Shown: one piece after another, positions 28,872 through 37,928 of the stretch | Position numbering within the stretch: the first letter of the stretch is position 1 | How the letters are laid out: the number at the start of each line of letters is the position of its first letter | NCBI GenBank assembly: GCA_021801705.1 | Contig: JAJYXP010000072.1 | Span: 62,001-126,000, forward strand | Direction: 5' to 3' | From: Pseudomonadota bacterium | Lineage (GTDB): Bacteria > Pseudomonadota > Gammaproteobacteria > Burkholderiales > Sulfuricellaceae | Length of the DNA: 64,000 nt | Made by a program: the position numbers and the translations under genes | Notes under the pieces: generated by a model | Seen by the model: the letters and a program-made list of their open reading frames with translations, nothing else | The model's database searches: none | What the model was told of the DNA's origin: nothing

Positions 28872-30112
28872 CGCGCACCCTGATCACCGGCAACGCCGCC
28901 GCGGCCTGGGGAGCACGCCTGGCCGGGGCGGAGTATGTGCCGGCCTTTCCCATTACGCCCCAGACCGAAATCATCGAAACCCTCGCCGGCTGGATCGATG
29001 CCGGGGAGATGGACTGCCGCCTGGTCACCCTGGAATCGGAACATTCCATGATCACGGCGGCGGGCGCGGCGGCCAGCACCGGGGTCAGGGTGTTCAGCGC
29101 CACCTCCAGCCAGGGGCTGCTCTACGCCATGGAGATGATCTACGCCGTGCCGGGCTACCGCGCGCCTTTCGTGCTGGTGAACGTGTCCCGCGGTGTCCAG
29201 ACCCCGGTGACCCTGGAGCCGGACCATAACGACGTGCTGGCCGCCCGCGACAGCGGCTTTCTCCAGCTCCACTGCGCCACCTGCCAGGAAGTGCTGGACA
29301 GCATCCTGATCGCCTACCGGCTGGCGGAAGACCATAGGGTGCGGCTGCCGGCTCTGGTCAACCTGGACGGCTTCTATCTTTCCTTTACCCGCGAACCGGT
29401 GGAAATTCCCGATCCGGCAGCGGCGGGGCGATTCCTGCCGCCCTACGATCCCGAATCCACCCGCTTCCACGCCGGCGAGCCGGTGAGCCAGGGCGTGGCG
29501 GTGCTGGGCGGGGCCTACTATTCCTATTTCCGCTATCAGCAGCACCTGGCGGCGCAGCGGGCGCTGGCAGTCTACGATGAAGTCGCCGCCGAGTTCGCGC
29601 AGCAGTTCGGCCGCCGCTACGATGCCGTGGAGGCCTACCGCAGCGAGGACGCGGAAATCGTGTTCTTCATGATCGGCTCCTTTTCCACCAAGGCCAAGGA
29701 CGCCGTGGACCGGCTGCGGGAGGCGGGTCAGGCGGTCGGCCTGGTGCGCCCGCGCCTGCTGCGCCCGTTCCCGGCGGAAGCCCTGCGCCGGGCGCTGGAG
29801 GGCAAGAAAGGGGTGGCGGTGATCGACCAGAATCTTTCCATGGGCATGGGCGGCGTGCTGCATGGGGAGCTTGCCGCGGCGCTGTACGGGCGGGCCGGCA
29901 TGCCGCCCGTGCTCGCCAGTTTCATCGGCGGGCTGGGGGGGCGCGACATCGCGGCGGAAGAGTTCTGCGAAATGGCCGCGGTGACCCGCAGGGCCTGCAC
30001 GGAAGGCAGCACGCCGCCGCCCCGGCTGCTTTACACCGCGGACGAACTGCGCCAGATGCGCAAACTGCAAACGGTGGCCCACGCCGAGCGCATGGAGGGT
30101 AAAACTACGTAG
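28868..30112 (+). CDS. 2-oxoacid:ferredoxin oxidoreductase, alpha subunit
   Basis: This 414-residue subunit starts at the ATG overlapping the previous stop (ATGA). It shows the PorA features AAWGARLAGAEYVPAFPITPQTEI and ESEHSMITAAGAAASTGVRVFSATSSQGL, and a transketolase C-like domain (about 235-370, EIVFFMIGSFSTKAKDAVDRLREAG). It pairs with the beta subunit to hold thiamine diphosphate. The TAG stop codon is formed by the first bases of a GTAGGTCGGG palindrome at 30109, so the repeat overlaps the gene end. Substrate among pyruvate, branched-chain or aryl 2-oxoacids cannot be read from sequence. Confidence 0.92.
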   Translation: MTRTLITGNAAAAWGARLAGAEYVPAFPITPQTEIIETLAGWIDAGEMDCRLVTLESEHSMITAAGAAASTGVRVFSATSSQGLLYAMEMIYAVPGYRAPFVLVNVSRGVQTPVTLEPDHNDVLAARDSGFLQLHCATCQEVLDSILIAYRLAEDHRVRLPALVNLDGFYLSFTREPVEIPDPAAAGRFLPPYDPESTRFHAGEPVSQGVAVLGGAYYSYFRYQQHLAAQRALAVYDEVAAEFAQQFGRRYDAVEAYRSEDAEIVFFMIGSFSTKAKDAVDRLREAGQAVGLVRPRLLRPFPAEALRRALEGKKGVAVIDQNLSMGMGGVLHGELAAALYGRAGMPPVLASFIGGLGGRDIAAEEFCEMAAVTRRACTEGSTPPPRLLYTADELRQMRKLQTVAHAERMEGKTT

Positions 30113-30154
30113 GTCGGGCTTCAGCCCGACAAGTCGGGTTAAAACCCGACCTAC
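30109..30154. repeat. GTAGGTCGGG palindrome between alpha and beta subunit genes
   Basis: A copy of the 46-base palindrome, GTAGGTCGGGCTTCAGCCC to AAACCCGACCTAC, like 6026-6071. Its first TAG is the stop codon of the alpha-subunit gene. Like the nar copy, it lies between two subunit genes of one complex. Confidence 0.85.
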
Positions 30155-30176
30155 AACCCGTTGATTTCAGATGGTG

Positions 30177-30237
30177 TAAAGGTATTTTTTCACAGCGCGG
30201 CAGTTGGGATGGAATCTGGATTTTTAGAGGTGCCCGA
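30177..30237. repeat. Half copy of the AGAGGTGCCC repeat
   Basis: The stretch from GGTATTTTTTCACAGCGC to TTTTTAGAGGTGCCC resembles the right arm of the long palindrome at 57000-57138 (AAATTTTTTCGCGC...CAGAGGTGCCC). It lies just before the beta-subunit start codon. Confidence 0.6.
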
Positions 30238-30241
30238 AGAA

Positions 30242-31180
30242 ATGAGCGACGAAACGATCACCGTATACAAGCACATGAAGGACCTGCCCTCCAGCCGCCT
30301 GCTGGGAGCGGGCACGCCGATGTGCGCCGGCTGCGGCGGCTTGCTGGCGATCCACCAGATCTACGACATCCTGGGGGAGAAGACCGTGTTCGTGAACGCG
30401 GCGGGCTGCATGACCCTGCTTACGGTTTATCCCCACACCCCGTTCCGCGGCTCCTGGCTGTATACCGCCATGGCGTCCGCGCCCGCCGGGGCGCAGGGGG
30501 TGCGCGATGCCCTCGACGTGCAGCTTGCCAGGGGGCGGATCAAGGCCGATGAAGACTTGCAGGTGGTGGTGCTGACGGGGGACGGCGCTGCCTACGGCAT
30601 GGGGATGTCATCCACCTCCGGCGCCATCGAGCAGGGGCTGGATTTCATTTACGTCTGCTACGACAACGAGGGCTATGCCAACACCGGCCAGCAGTCGTCG
30701 CCCGCCACCCCCCACGGGGCGAGGACATCCACCAGCACCGGCGCGCAGGGTTTCGGCGGCTACAAAAAGGATCTCTTCGCCATCTGGGCGGCCCACCGTC
30801 CGGCCTACGTCGCCACGGTGATCGGCACCGAGCCCGTCGATCTCGCCCGCAAGATCGAGAAGGCAAAAGGCCTCAAGGGGCCGCGCCTGATCATCGCCCT
30901 TTCCCCGTGCCCCACGGGCTGGGATTTCGATCCACGGGAAACGGTGGAAATCGGGCACCTGGCGGTCAAAACCGGGATCTGGCCGCTGAAGGAATACGAG
31001 AACGGCAAGGTGACCCATACCAGGCCGCCGTCCAGGCGTGCGCCGGTGGAAGAATATCTCGAGAAGCAGGGGCGTTTCGCCCACCTGTTCCACCCCCGGC
31101 GCAACGAGGCGCTGCTGGCCGAAATCCAGGCCAGGGTGGACGACTATTGGGCAGGGGTGGAAGAGAGCCATTTAACGTGA
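30242..31180 (+). CDS. 2-oxoacid:ferredoxin oxidoreductase, beta subunit
   Basis: This 312-residue subunit carries the thiamine diphosphate site, TGDGAAYGMGMSSTSGAIEQ and DNEGYANTGQQSS. CAGCGG, AAGCMT and SPCPTGW supply the Cys ligands of a [4Fe-4S] cluster. I start it at the ATG at 30242 (MSDETITVYKHMKD); an in-frame ATG at 30161 would add 27 residues derived from a dispersed repeat and lacks family similarity. The TGA overlaps the GTG of the acyl-CoA synthetase. The 129-base gap to the alpha gene is filled by two repeats, which is unusual for subunits of one complex. Confidence 0.9.
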   Translation: MSDETITVYKHMKDLPSSRLLGAGTPMCAGCGGLLAIHQIYDILGEKTVFVNAAGCMTLLTVYPHTPFRGSWLYTAMASAPAGAQGVRDALDVQLARGRIKADEDLQVVVLTGDGAAYGMGMSSTSGAIEQGLDFIYVCYDNEGYANTGQQSSPATPHGARTSTSTGAQGFGGYKKDLFAIWAAHRPAYVATVIGTEPVDLARKIEKAKGLKGPRLIIALSPCPTGWDFDPRETVEIGHLAVKTGIWPLKEYENGKVTHTRPPSRRAPVEEYLEKQGRFAHLFHPRRNEALLAEIQARVDDYWAGVEESHLT

Positions 31181-32895
31181 AACAGTACACTAGAAGCTAT
31201 CGCCACCGGGGCGGCGAGACTCCCTTGCTGGGCGCGACCATACCCGCCCATTTCGCAGGGGTTGCGCAGCGCTTTGCGGAACGGGAGGCGCTGGTTTCCC
31301 TGCCCCAGGGCCGGCGCCTCACTTACGCCGGCCTGGCCCAGGCAGTGGACCGGCTGGCGTGCGGCTTGCTCGGCCTGGGTTTCGGCAAGGGGGACCGCAT
31401 CGGCGTCTGGTCCACCAGCAACATCGAGTGGCTGCTGCTGCAAATGGCGACCGCCCGCATCGGCGCCATCCTGGTGAATATCAATCCCGCCTACCGGGTG
31501 CGGGAACTGGCCTATGCCCTGCGGCGCTCCGAAGTGCAGGGCCTGTTCGCGATCCCCTCGTTTCGCGGCAGCGATTATGTGGCCATGCTGCTGGAACTGA
31601 TACCGGAGCTTGACCGGGAAGCCGGAGCAGGCCTGGAATGCGCCGGATTTCCCCATCTGCGGCGCGTGGTGCTGTACGATCCGGCCCGTCCCGGCGAGAC
31701 CGCGCGTCCCCATGCCGGATTCACCGTCTGGCATGAAGTGCTGGCGGCGGCCTACGGCGTTCGGCCGGAAAAACTGGACGAAATCGGCGTATCGCTGGAT
31801 ATCGACGACCCCATCAACATCCAGTACACCTCCGGCACCACCGGCTTTCCCAAGGCGGTGGTGCTCACCCACCACAATATCCTCAACAATGCCTGGTTCG
31901 CCGCCCAGGCCATGCATTTCACTCCAGCCGACCGCCTCTGCGTCCCGGTGCCGTTCTACCATTGCTTCGGCATGGTGCTGGCGAATCTCCTGTGCCTGTC
32001 CGTCGGCGCCTGCGAGGTGATCCCCAGCGACCATTTCGATCCCCTGGCGGCACTGCAGGCGGTCGAGCAGGAGCGATGCACCGCCATACACGGCGTGCCC
32101 ACCATGTTCATCGCCGAACTGGAGCATCCGCGCTTCGGGGAATTCGACCTCACCAGCCTGCGCACCGGCATCATGGCCGGCGCGCCTTGTCCGCCGCCCC
32201 TGATGCGGCGCGTGATCGGGGAAATGCACTGTGCCGAAATCCTCATCGGCTACGGCGAAACCGAGGCGTCCCCCCTGACGCACCTGACTTCCCGCGCCGA
32301 CAGCTTCGAACGCCGCATCGAGACCGTGGGCACCAATCTCCCCCACCAGGAGGTGAAGGTGGTTCACCTCGATAGCGGCAGTACCGTGGCGACCGGCGAA
32401 ACGGGGGAAATCTGTTTTCGCGGTCACCACGTCATGAAAGGCTATTACGGCGATGCGGAGGCCACCCGCAAAGCCATCGACGCCAACGGCTGGCTGCATT
32501 CGGGCGACCTCGGCAGCATGGACGCCGACGGCTACGTGCGCATCACCGGCCGGCTCAAGGAGATGATCATCCGCGGCGGCGAGAACATTTATCCGCGCGA
32601 GATCGAGGAATTCATCTTCACCCACCCCAAAGTGGCCCAGGTGGCGGTATTCGGCATTCCGGACCAGTACTACGGCGAGGAAATCATGGCCTGGGTCCAG
32701 TTGCGGGCCGGCCAGGCCGCGAGCGAAGACGAGATCAAGGCATTCTGTCGCGGCAATATCGCCCACTTCAAGGTGCCCAAACACGTCTGGTTCGTGGAGG
32801 AATTTCCCACCACCGTCACCGGCAAGCTGCAGAAATTCCGCATGCGCGAGATCGCCCTGGAAAAAATGGGCCAGGGGCAGGCCGGCCATGCTTAG
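31177..32895 (+). CDS. AMP-forming acyl-CoA synthetase
   Basis: The 572-residue enzyme activates a carboxylic acid with ATP and CoA. The AMP-binding motif IQYTSGTTGFPKAVVLTHHN, the YGETEASPL motif, GWLHSGDLG, and the C-terminal ITGRLKEMIIRGGENIYPREIEEF and catalytic-lysine region TVTGKLQKF are all present. It resembles medium or branched-chain acyl-CoA synthetases of the FadD type. The start is the GTG at 31177, overlapping the beta-subunit stop (GTGA). Coupled with the oxidoreductase and the dehydrogenase it could run acid to acyl-CoA to 2-oxoacid to amino acid, or the reverse; direction is an inference. Confidence 0.92.
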   Translation: MKQYTRSYRHRGGETPLLGATIPAHFAGVAQRFAEREALVSLPQGRRLTYAGLAQAVDRLACGLLGLGFGKGDRIGVWSTSNIEWLLLQMATARIGAILVNINPAYRVRELAYALRRSEVQGLFAIPSFRGSDYVAMLLELIPELDREAGAGLECAGFPHLRRVVLYDPARPGETARPHAGFTVWHEVLAAAYGVRPEKLDEIGVSLDIDDPINIQYTSGTTGFPKAVVLTHHNILNNAWFAAQAMHFTPADRLCVPVPFYHCFGMVLANLLCLSVGACEVIPSDHFDPLAALQAVEQERCTAIHGVPTMFIAELEHPRFGEFDLTSLRTGIMAGAPCPPPLMRRVIGEMHCAEILIGYGETEASPLTHLTSRADSFERRIETVGTNLPHQEVKVVHLDSGSTVATGETGEICFRGHHVMKGYYGDAEATRKAIDANGWLHSGDLGSMDADGYVRITGRLKEMIIRGGENIYPREIEEFIFTHPKVAQVAVFGIPDQYYGEEIMAWVQLRAGQAASEDEIKAFCRGNIAHFKVPKHVWFVEEFPTTVTGKLQKFRMREIALEKMGQGQAGHA

Positions 32896-33023
32896 GCGTT
32901 GCCGGAAACGGGAGCGACAGCCTTTATAGACTCGGGATGGAAGGCGTGATCAACCGATAAAAGCAGTTGAACCGCCAAGACGCCAAGGAATGGCGAATAA
33001 AAGTCTGCGCTCCCCCGCAATGC

Positions 33024-33533
33024 CTATTGCGCGCCCCCTTCGTGCAGCGCTTCGATAATCCGTTTTTCTATCTTGCGCCCGATCTCCCTGGCTTTCGGGT
33101 GAGGGTCCTTGGCCAGCAGATAGGTCGGCCGGGTGGTAATGATGGTTACCACGCCCGGTTTGTTTTTCATGGTGTAGACCGAGATCTTGAACGGGCAGAG
33201 GATGGACCAGTCCATGTTGATGTTGAACACCTCCTGGTTGAGCTCCAGCGAGCAGAAATGGACGGTGGTGGCATCCTTGAAGCCGATGGTGTTCCATTTG
33301 TCCGCGCCGAAAATCTGCTTGTTGTTTTCCAGCCCCTTGGCGAGATTTTCCTCGCCGGTGATGTTGAACTGCCTGGCCTCCAGGCTGGTTTTAAGATTGG
33401 CCAGCACCGTTGCGAACTCGCCCTTGACCTGGTACTTCCAAAACGCGGGGTTCTCCGCCGCGCGTACTGTGAGCGGAAACAGCGCAGCCAGAATCGTAAG
33501 CAGCGCCGCCGTCCGGATCGTAATCGCTTTCAT
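33024..33533 (-). CDS. Exported DUF302 protein
   Basis: A 169-residue protein with a cleavable signal peptide (MKAITIRTAALLTILAALFPLTVRAAENP) and a DUF302 domain (about 40-150, FATVLANLKTSLEARQFNITGEENLAKGLENN). DUF302 proteins are small periplasmic or soluble proteins found often in sulfur oxidisers; no biochemical role is established. I chose the ATG at 33533, which has GAGGAG upstream; an ORF extension beyond it has no signal sequence. To its left, 32896-33023 contains a half AACCGCCAAGACGCCAAGG repeat and no gene. Confidence 0.87.
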   Translation of the reverse strand: MKAITIRTAALLTILAALFPLTVRAAENPAFWKYQVKGEFATVLANLKTSLEARQFNITGEENLAKGLENNKQIFGADKWNTIGFKDATTVHFCSLELNQEVFNINMDWSILCPFKISVYTMKNKPGVVTIITTRPTYLLAKDPHPKAREIGRKIEKRIIEALHEGGAQ

Positions 33534-33712
33534 GTGCGTCTCCTCAAAAAGATTGTTGAACAAACCGTGCCCCGTTACCCACACGGGGGGCGCAGAGGCG
33601 GAATTTTTCCGATCCCTCAACTTTTTAAGAATAGACGACACATCGATGATTGATCGGATAAACTTGGAAAAAACTGTTTTTAGCAACTGAATAATTTCCG
33701 GGAGGTATACCG

Positions 33713-34603
33713 ATGAACCTTCAACCCGTTTCGATCGAAGATATTCCCATCGGCATGCCGCTGCCCTGGCAGCTTTATGACCGCTATGGGTATACGCTGT
33801 TTGCCCGCGGGGAAATCGTCGCCCATCGGCGCTTGCTGGAAAATCTGCTTGCCGGTGGTCTGCTCAGGGATGTCGACGCGCTCCCCCCGGCCAAAGAGAC
33901 TTCGGACTGGGTGGAGTACAAAGATCTGCCGCCGTCTGAAATGTTTCCGCCCCAAGGCATCAAGCCCCAGGTATGGGAGCGGGTGCAGCTTCGCCTGCTC
34001 GGAAGGGATATCCAGGCCCATCACTACGCCCGGCTGATCGGCTATATCAGGGACCAGAGCATACTGGTCACGACGCCTGTCGATGCAGGCCAGAGGGTCA
34101 TCATGGTGGATGGCGAGAGAGTGGAAGTGCGCATGGTAACCGGCAGCAATATCTATGTCTTCCAATCCGTGATCCTGCGTGCATGCATAAGCCCCTCCCA
34201 TTACTTTCATCTGGCATACCCTGCCAGGGTGAGGGTGCAGAAGCTGCGCAAATCGCCCTGGGCCAGGGTGGACCTCAGCGCTTCCGTCACCAATCCGCAG
34301 GGTGTCCAGGAAGTGGCGCATATCGTCAATCTCAGCCTGAGCGGCGCACAGATCCATAGCCCCGGCATGCTGGGCGGGAAAAACGACCCCCTGCGCATTA
34401 CTTTTCATCTCAGCGTGGACGAACTGGAAACGACCCTGGTTCTGGATGCCTTGATACAGCATGTGCGTCCGGCCAAATCCGGCCAAAACTGGGAGCAGCC
34501 ATTGCTGGAATACGGCGTCGAATTTTGCAATATCTTCCCGCAGGACGCGCTTTGGCTAAGGAGCCTGGTTTACCAGCGCATTGCCGAAGGCTACCCGGTA
34601 TAG
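33713..34603 (+). CDS. PilZ domain protein with a long N-terminal domain
   Basis: This 296-residue protein has an N-terminal domain (about 1-100: SIEDIPIGMPLPWQLYDRYGYTLFARGEI), a central YcgR-like segment (QSILVTTPVDAGQRVIMVDGERVEVRMV, about 115-165), and a C-terminal PilZ domain (YPARVRVQKLRKSPWARV then NLSLSGAQIHSPG, about 165-290). The NxSxxG motif is intact. The plan resembles the YcgR flagellar brake, so it may be a c-di-GMP effector in motility or attachment. The ATG follows GGGAGG. It is divergent from the DUF302 gene and there are no flagellar genes nearby. Confidence 0.82.
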   Translation: MNLQPVSIEDIPIGMPLPWQLYDRYGYTLFARGEIVAHRRLLENLLAGGLLRDVDALPPAKETSDWVEYKDLPPSEMFPPQGIKPQVWERVQLRLLGRDIQAHHYARLIGYIRDQSILVTTPVDAGQRVIMVDGERVEVRMVTGSNIYVFQSVILRACISPSHYFHLAYPARVRVQKLRKSPWARVDLSASVTNPQGVQEVAHIVNLSLSGAQIHSPGMLGGKNDPLRITFHLSVDELETTLVLDALIQHVRPAKSGQNWEQPLLEYGVEFCNIFPQDALWLRSLVYQRIAEGYPV

Positions 34604-34658
34604 TTCTGCAAGACGCTGTTGCCGGGGCGTGAGTGAAGAGCAACCTGAAAACGGTTAT

Positions 34659-34794
34659 TGAAACCGCCAAGACGCCAAGATCGCCATGAAATTCATGCCG
34701 TTACAGGCTGCTTGCAGATCGCCCATCGGGTGATTTGGCTTACTCGACCTTTTCTTCGCCATTACTTGGCGTCCTTGGCGTCTTGGCGGTTCAA
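34659..34794. repeat. AACCGCCAAGACGCCAAG inverted repeat
   Basis: The left arm GAAACCGCCAAGACGCCAAG and right arm CTTGGCGTCTTGGCGGTTC bound this 136-base non-coding unit, placed between the convergent PilZ gene and narL. Related units: 17319-17423, 26495-26622, and half copies near 32966 and 40781. Confidence 0.75.
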
Positions 34795-34809
34795 CTGATT
34801 TTTATGGGT

Positions 34810-35469
34810 TTAATCTTTCTGCACGAGGCCGTGTTCAACGGCATACACCGCGGCCTGTACCCGGCTGGTCAGGTGGAGCTTTTTGAGGATGTTCTGGACA
34901 TGGATCTTGACCGTGCTTTCCGCCACGTTGAGGGTGCGCGCCATTTCCTTGTTGCTGGCGCCTCGCGCCAAGTGGGTGATGATTTCCCTTTCGCGCGGGC
35001 TGAGCTTTTCCCTGTCTTCTTCCGCGCCGCCGCCTTCCTTGCCCATGCGCACGCCCATCAACAGTTTCCCTGTCATCTGCGGTGACACCACCGACTCGCC
35101 GCGTGCGGCGGCGCGTATGGCGTTCAACAGGAATTCGGTTTCGATGTTTTTCAGCAAATAGCCGCGGGCGCCGGCGCGGATGGTTTCGATCAGGTCTTCC
35201 GCATCTTCCGATACGGTCAGCAGCAGCACGTTGCATTCCGGCACTTCCTCCGCCAGCAGCTTGACCGCTTCGCGCCCGCTGATGCCGGGCATGTGCAGAT
35301 CGAGCAGCACCACGTCGGGCTGGAGTGATTTGGCGCGTTTCACCCCCTCCAGGCCGTCGCCGGCCTCGCCCACGATCTCGAAGTCTTCATGCCGCTGCAG
35401 CAGCGCCTTGATCCCGCTGCGGAAAAGGGTGTGGTCGTCGACGATCAAAACTCGAATCGGGTGATTCAT
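34810..35469 (-). CDS. narL: NarL-type response regulator
   Basis: The 219-residue regulator has a receiver domain with D11/D12, phospho-acceptor D57 (VVLLDLHMPG) and K107 (GYLLKN), and a LuxR-type helix-turn-helix (about 155-200: LSPREREIITHLARGASNKEMARTLNVAESTVKIH). It should bind NarL heptamers and regulate nitrate respiration genes such as the narK-narI operon 26 kb away. The ATG at 35469 overlaps the narX stop by 4 bases. A longer frame upstream lies within narX and is spurious. The specific call as NarL rests on its NarX-type partner. Confidence 0.92.
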   Translation of the reverse strand: MNHPIRVLIVDDHTLFRSGIKALLQRHEDFEIVGEAGDGLEGVKRAKSLQPDVVLLDLHMPGISGREAVKLLAEEVPECNVLLLTVSEDAEDLIETIRAGARGYLLKNIETEFLLNAIRAAARGESVVSPQMTGKLLMGVRMGKEGGGAEEDREKLSPREREIITHLARGASNKEMARTLNVAESTVKIHVQNILKKLHLTSRVQAAVYAVEHGLVQKD

Positions 35470-37406
35470 GCAGTTCCCTTCGGCTGTTTGGTCAGCGCCA
35501 ATGATACGCGAGTCCCTTCTCCCGGCGCGGAGTCTATCGTCAGTTGCGCGCCGATGCGATGCGCCCTTTCCTTCATGATCTTGATCCCGACATGATTTTC
35601 CTCGGCGATGCCGGTTTCCGGGCTGGCGTCGAAGCCTTTGCCGTTGTCGGTCACGAAGATACGGCAATCTCCGTCCTGCTCCATGGCGACCTCGACCTGT
35701 GTCGCCTGGGCGTGCTTGCGGACATTGGACAAGGCTTCCTGAATGATGTGCAGCACCTGGATCACATATTCCGGCGCCAGCGGCGCGCCGCTGCTGTTCT
35801 GTACGAAGGAGGTCTTGATCCCGGTCTGGCCTTCGAATTTTTCCAGCGCGCTGGTGATCGCGCTGGCCAGGTCGGCATGATCCACCCGGGTGCGGAAGTG
35901 CACCAGCAGCTCGCGCACGTCGTCGTAGCTTTCCTGGACCCCTTCGCGGATCTGGTCCAGTCCTTCCATCGCCTCCGTGGTGTTGCCTCGGCGCAGCGAA
36001 TCGGCCAGCATCTGCACCTGGATGTTGAGGAAGGCGAGCGACTGGGCGATGCTGTCGTGCAGTTCCTGGGCAATCAGATTGCGTTCCTCGGATACCGCCA
36101 TTTCCTTCTCGCGCGAAACCAGGCGCTGGTTCTCGATGGCGACGCCGAGGTGCAGGCCGATGGTTTCGAGCAGCCGCATTTCCAGGTTGTCGAACACCCG
36201 CGGTTCATGGAAGAAAAGATTGAAAATGCCCAGTATCTGCGTCTTGGAGCGGATCGGAATGGCGGAAACAGCCTGGAAGCCGTCGCGCTTGCAGTGGAGC
36301 AGCAACGGCCGCGGCGCCTCAAGGTTGAGGTTCCACGACACCGGCGTGCCATTCTGGGCCGCCTCGCCGCACAGGCATGCACCCAGAGGCAGGCACTCCT
36401 CTTTAAGGACGAATTCTTCCGACACCCCTTCATGGATGATGGTGTGCAGCGTGTTCGAATCCGCTGCGGTCAGGCGCACCAGTCCGCCTTGCGCGGCCAG
36501 GATGCCCATCAGTTTCTTGAGTATGCCGCTGCACAGGTTTTCCACCGTAGCGGGCTTGTTGAGAAAGGCGGTGAATTCATACAATATGGCCAGTTCCTGG
36601 TTCTTGTCCTCCAGGCTGCGGGTTTTTTCCTGCACCCGCTCTTCCAGTGTGCCGTAAAGATTCTCCAGCCGGTCCGCCATCTGGTTGAAGCCGTCGGCAA
36701 GCGCGCCGAACTCATCCTTGCTTTGCACCGGCAGGCGTACGCTGAAATCCGCTGCCGCCATGCGCTGTATGCCTTCCTGCAGTTTTTTCACCGGCCGGAT
36801 CACCATCAGGAAGAACAGATAGATCAGAACGAGGGTGCCGATCAGCGCCTGCACCACCAGGCCAATCTGGAATGAACGCAGCAAGTTGGTGTTGCGGGCA
36901 TTGCTGCGTTCCACCATCAGCACCAGATCGTTCACTATGGCGACAAAATTCTGCAGGGCCGGCTGGTAGTCATTGATCAGCGTCGATTGAGCAGTCGCCC
37001 TGTCGCTGTTCAGGATTTTCAGGATCAGCGGCTTCACCCGGTCCGCCCATACCTGCCGCAGCAGCTTCATTTGCAGTTGCACCTCCCGCTCCTTCGGCAG
37101 GAACAGCGGCCGCGCGGGGTTGCCTTCTTCCAGCGTGCGCAGGGTGGATTCGAACAGCTCGACCTCGCTCAGAATCTCCGCCTTGATCGCGGCGTTGCCG
37201 GTGTTTTCGCGGGTGCTTTGCGACAGCAGGTAGGCCATGCGGTAGGAGCGCATGCGCTCGCTGCCGGCATCGTTGATCGCTGCGCCCGCCCCTTCCAGTT
37301 GCCAGGAAATGTACAGGGTCATGCTGATCGCCGCGAGCGCGGCGAAAAAGAAGAAAATCAGGAGGTTGACAATCTTGGTGCCAAGATTTTGATTGAGAGC
37401 GACCAT
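35466..37406 (-). CDS. narX: NarX-type nitrate/nitrite sensor histidine kinase
   Basis: This 646-residue inner-membrane kinase has TM1 (about 12-34), a periplasmic domain opening with the P-box INDAGSERMRSYRMA (44-58) that binds nitrate in NarX, TM2 (about 177-202), a HAMP domain, a coiled coil, a GAF-like domain with several cysteines (ECLPLGACLCGEAAQ), and a HisKA_3/HATPase module (EERNLIAQELHDSIAQSLAFL, then DNGKGFD). The P-box is the strongest evidence. It lies in a run cytidylate-kinase-like gene, atpC, narX, narL on the minus strand, 65 bases after atpC. The ATG at 37406 has a poor ribosome site. Confidence 0.93.
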   Translation of the reverse strand: MVALNQNLGTKIVNLLIFFFFAALAAISMTLYISWQLEGAGAAINDAGSERMRSYRMAYLLSQSTRENTGNAAIKAEILSEVELFESTLRTLEEGNPARPLFLPKEREVQLQMKLLRQVWADRVKPLILKILNSDRATAQSTLINDYQPALQNFVAIVNDLVLMVERSNARNTNLLRSFQIGLVVQALIGTLVLIYLFFLMVIRPVKKLQEGIQRMAAADFSVRLPVQSKDEFGALADGFNQMADRLENLYGTLEERVQEKTRSLEDKNQELAILYEFTAFLNKPATVENLCSGILKKLMGILAAQGGLVRLTAADSNTLHTIIHEGVSEEFVLKEECLPLGACLCGEAAQNGTPVSWNLNLEAPRPLLLHCKRDGFQAVSAIPIRSKTQILGIFNLFFHEPRVFDNLEMRLLETIGLHLGVAIENQRLVSREKEMAVSEERNLIAQELHDSIAQSLAFLNIQVQMLADSLRRGNTTEAMEGLDQIREGVQESYDDVRELLVHFRTRVDHADLASAITSALEKFEGQTGIKTSFVQNSSGAPLAPEYVIQVLHIIQEALSNVRKHAQATQVEVAMEQDGDCRIFVTDNGKGFDASPETGIAEENHVGIKIMKERAHRIGAQLTIDSAPGEGTRVSLALTKQPKGTA

Positions 37407-37471
37407 CAGGCGGCTACATTACCGGGAACGGTGAAGAGGATCAAGTTTCGAGTAGGAACGGCGATGCTGCG

Positions 37472-37915
37472 CTACCATCGCCGATGTTTTTTGTGCAGTT
37501 CATGCTCCATCATCATTTCCGCAATGCCGGCAAGCAGCTCTGCGTAAGCCCGGTCCGAGCGGGTGAAATGTTCCTGGCGTTGCAGTGCTTCCTCGGTCAG
37601 GCGCTTTGCCTCCGCGGCGGCAGCACGGTCGCTGTGCGTGGCGCGCACGGCGGTATCTGCCAGTATGGTCACCAGAGCCGGCTGCACTTCGAGCATGCCG
37701 CCTGAAACGTAAATCAGCTCCTCGGTGTTTTGCGGCGTGAGAATGCGAACTTCGCCCGCGCTGAGCCGGGTGATCAGCGGCGCATGGCGCGGCAGGATGC
37801 CGACCTCGCCGAGTTGGGCCGGCGCAGAGATGCGAAGCGCTTCGCCTGAGTAGATTTCGCTTTCCAGGCTGACGATATTGACCTGGATGGCAGGGGTTTC
37901 CGTGTTTGGGCTCAT
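37472..37915 (-). CDS. atpC: Orphan F-type ATP synthase epsilon subunit
   Basis: The 147-residue protein has the epsilon N-terminal beta-sandwich (VNIVSLESEIYSGEALRISAPAQLGEVGILPRHAPLITRLSAGEVRI) and a C-terminal helical hairpin (AAAEAKRLTEEALQRQEHF). In F1 it inhibits ATP hydrolysis and couples rotation. No other atp gene is adjacent: it is flanked 13 bases away by a cytidylate-kinase-like gene and 65 bases away by narX. It ends with an extended MMMEHELHKKHRRW tail. It may be a second, stand-alone epsilon copy with a regulatory role; the location of the main atp operon is not visible. Confidence 0.9.
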   Translation of the reverse strand: MSPNTETPAIQVNIVSLESEIYSGEALRISAPAQLGEVGILPRHAPLITRLSAGEVRILTPQNTEELIYVSGGMLEVQPALVTILADTAVRATHSDRAAAAEAKRLTEEALQRQEHFTRSDRAYAELLAGIAEMMMEHELHKKHRRW

Positions 37916-37928
37916 TGCCTCGCCGCCC

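Noticed and set aside
30907-31176. N-terminal extension of the acyl-CoA synthetase into the beta-subunit gene
   Set aside because: The extension overlaps a certain gene in another phase and adds no family sequence; the GTG at 31177 in a GTGA overlap is the natural start.
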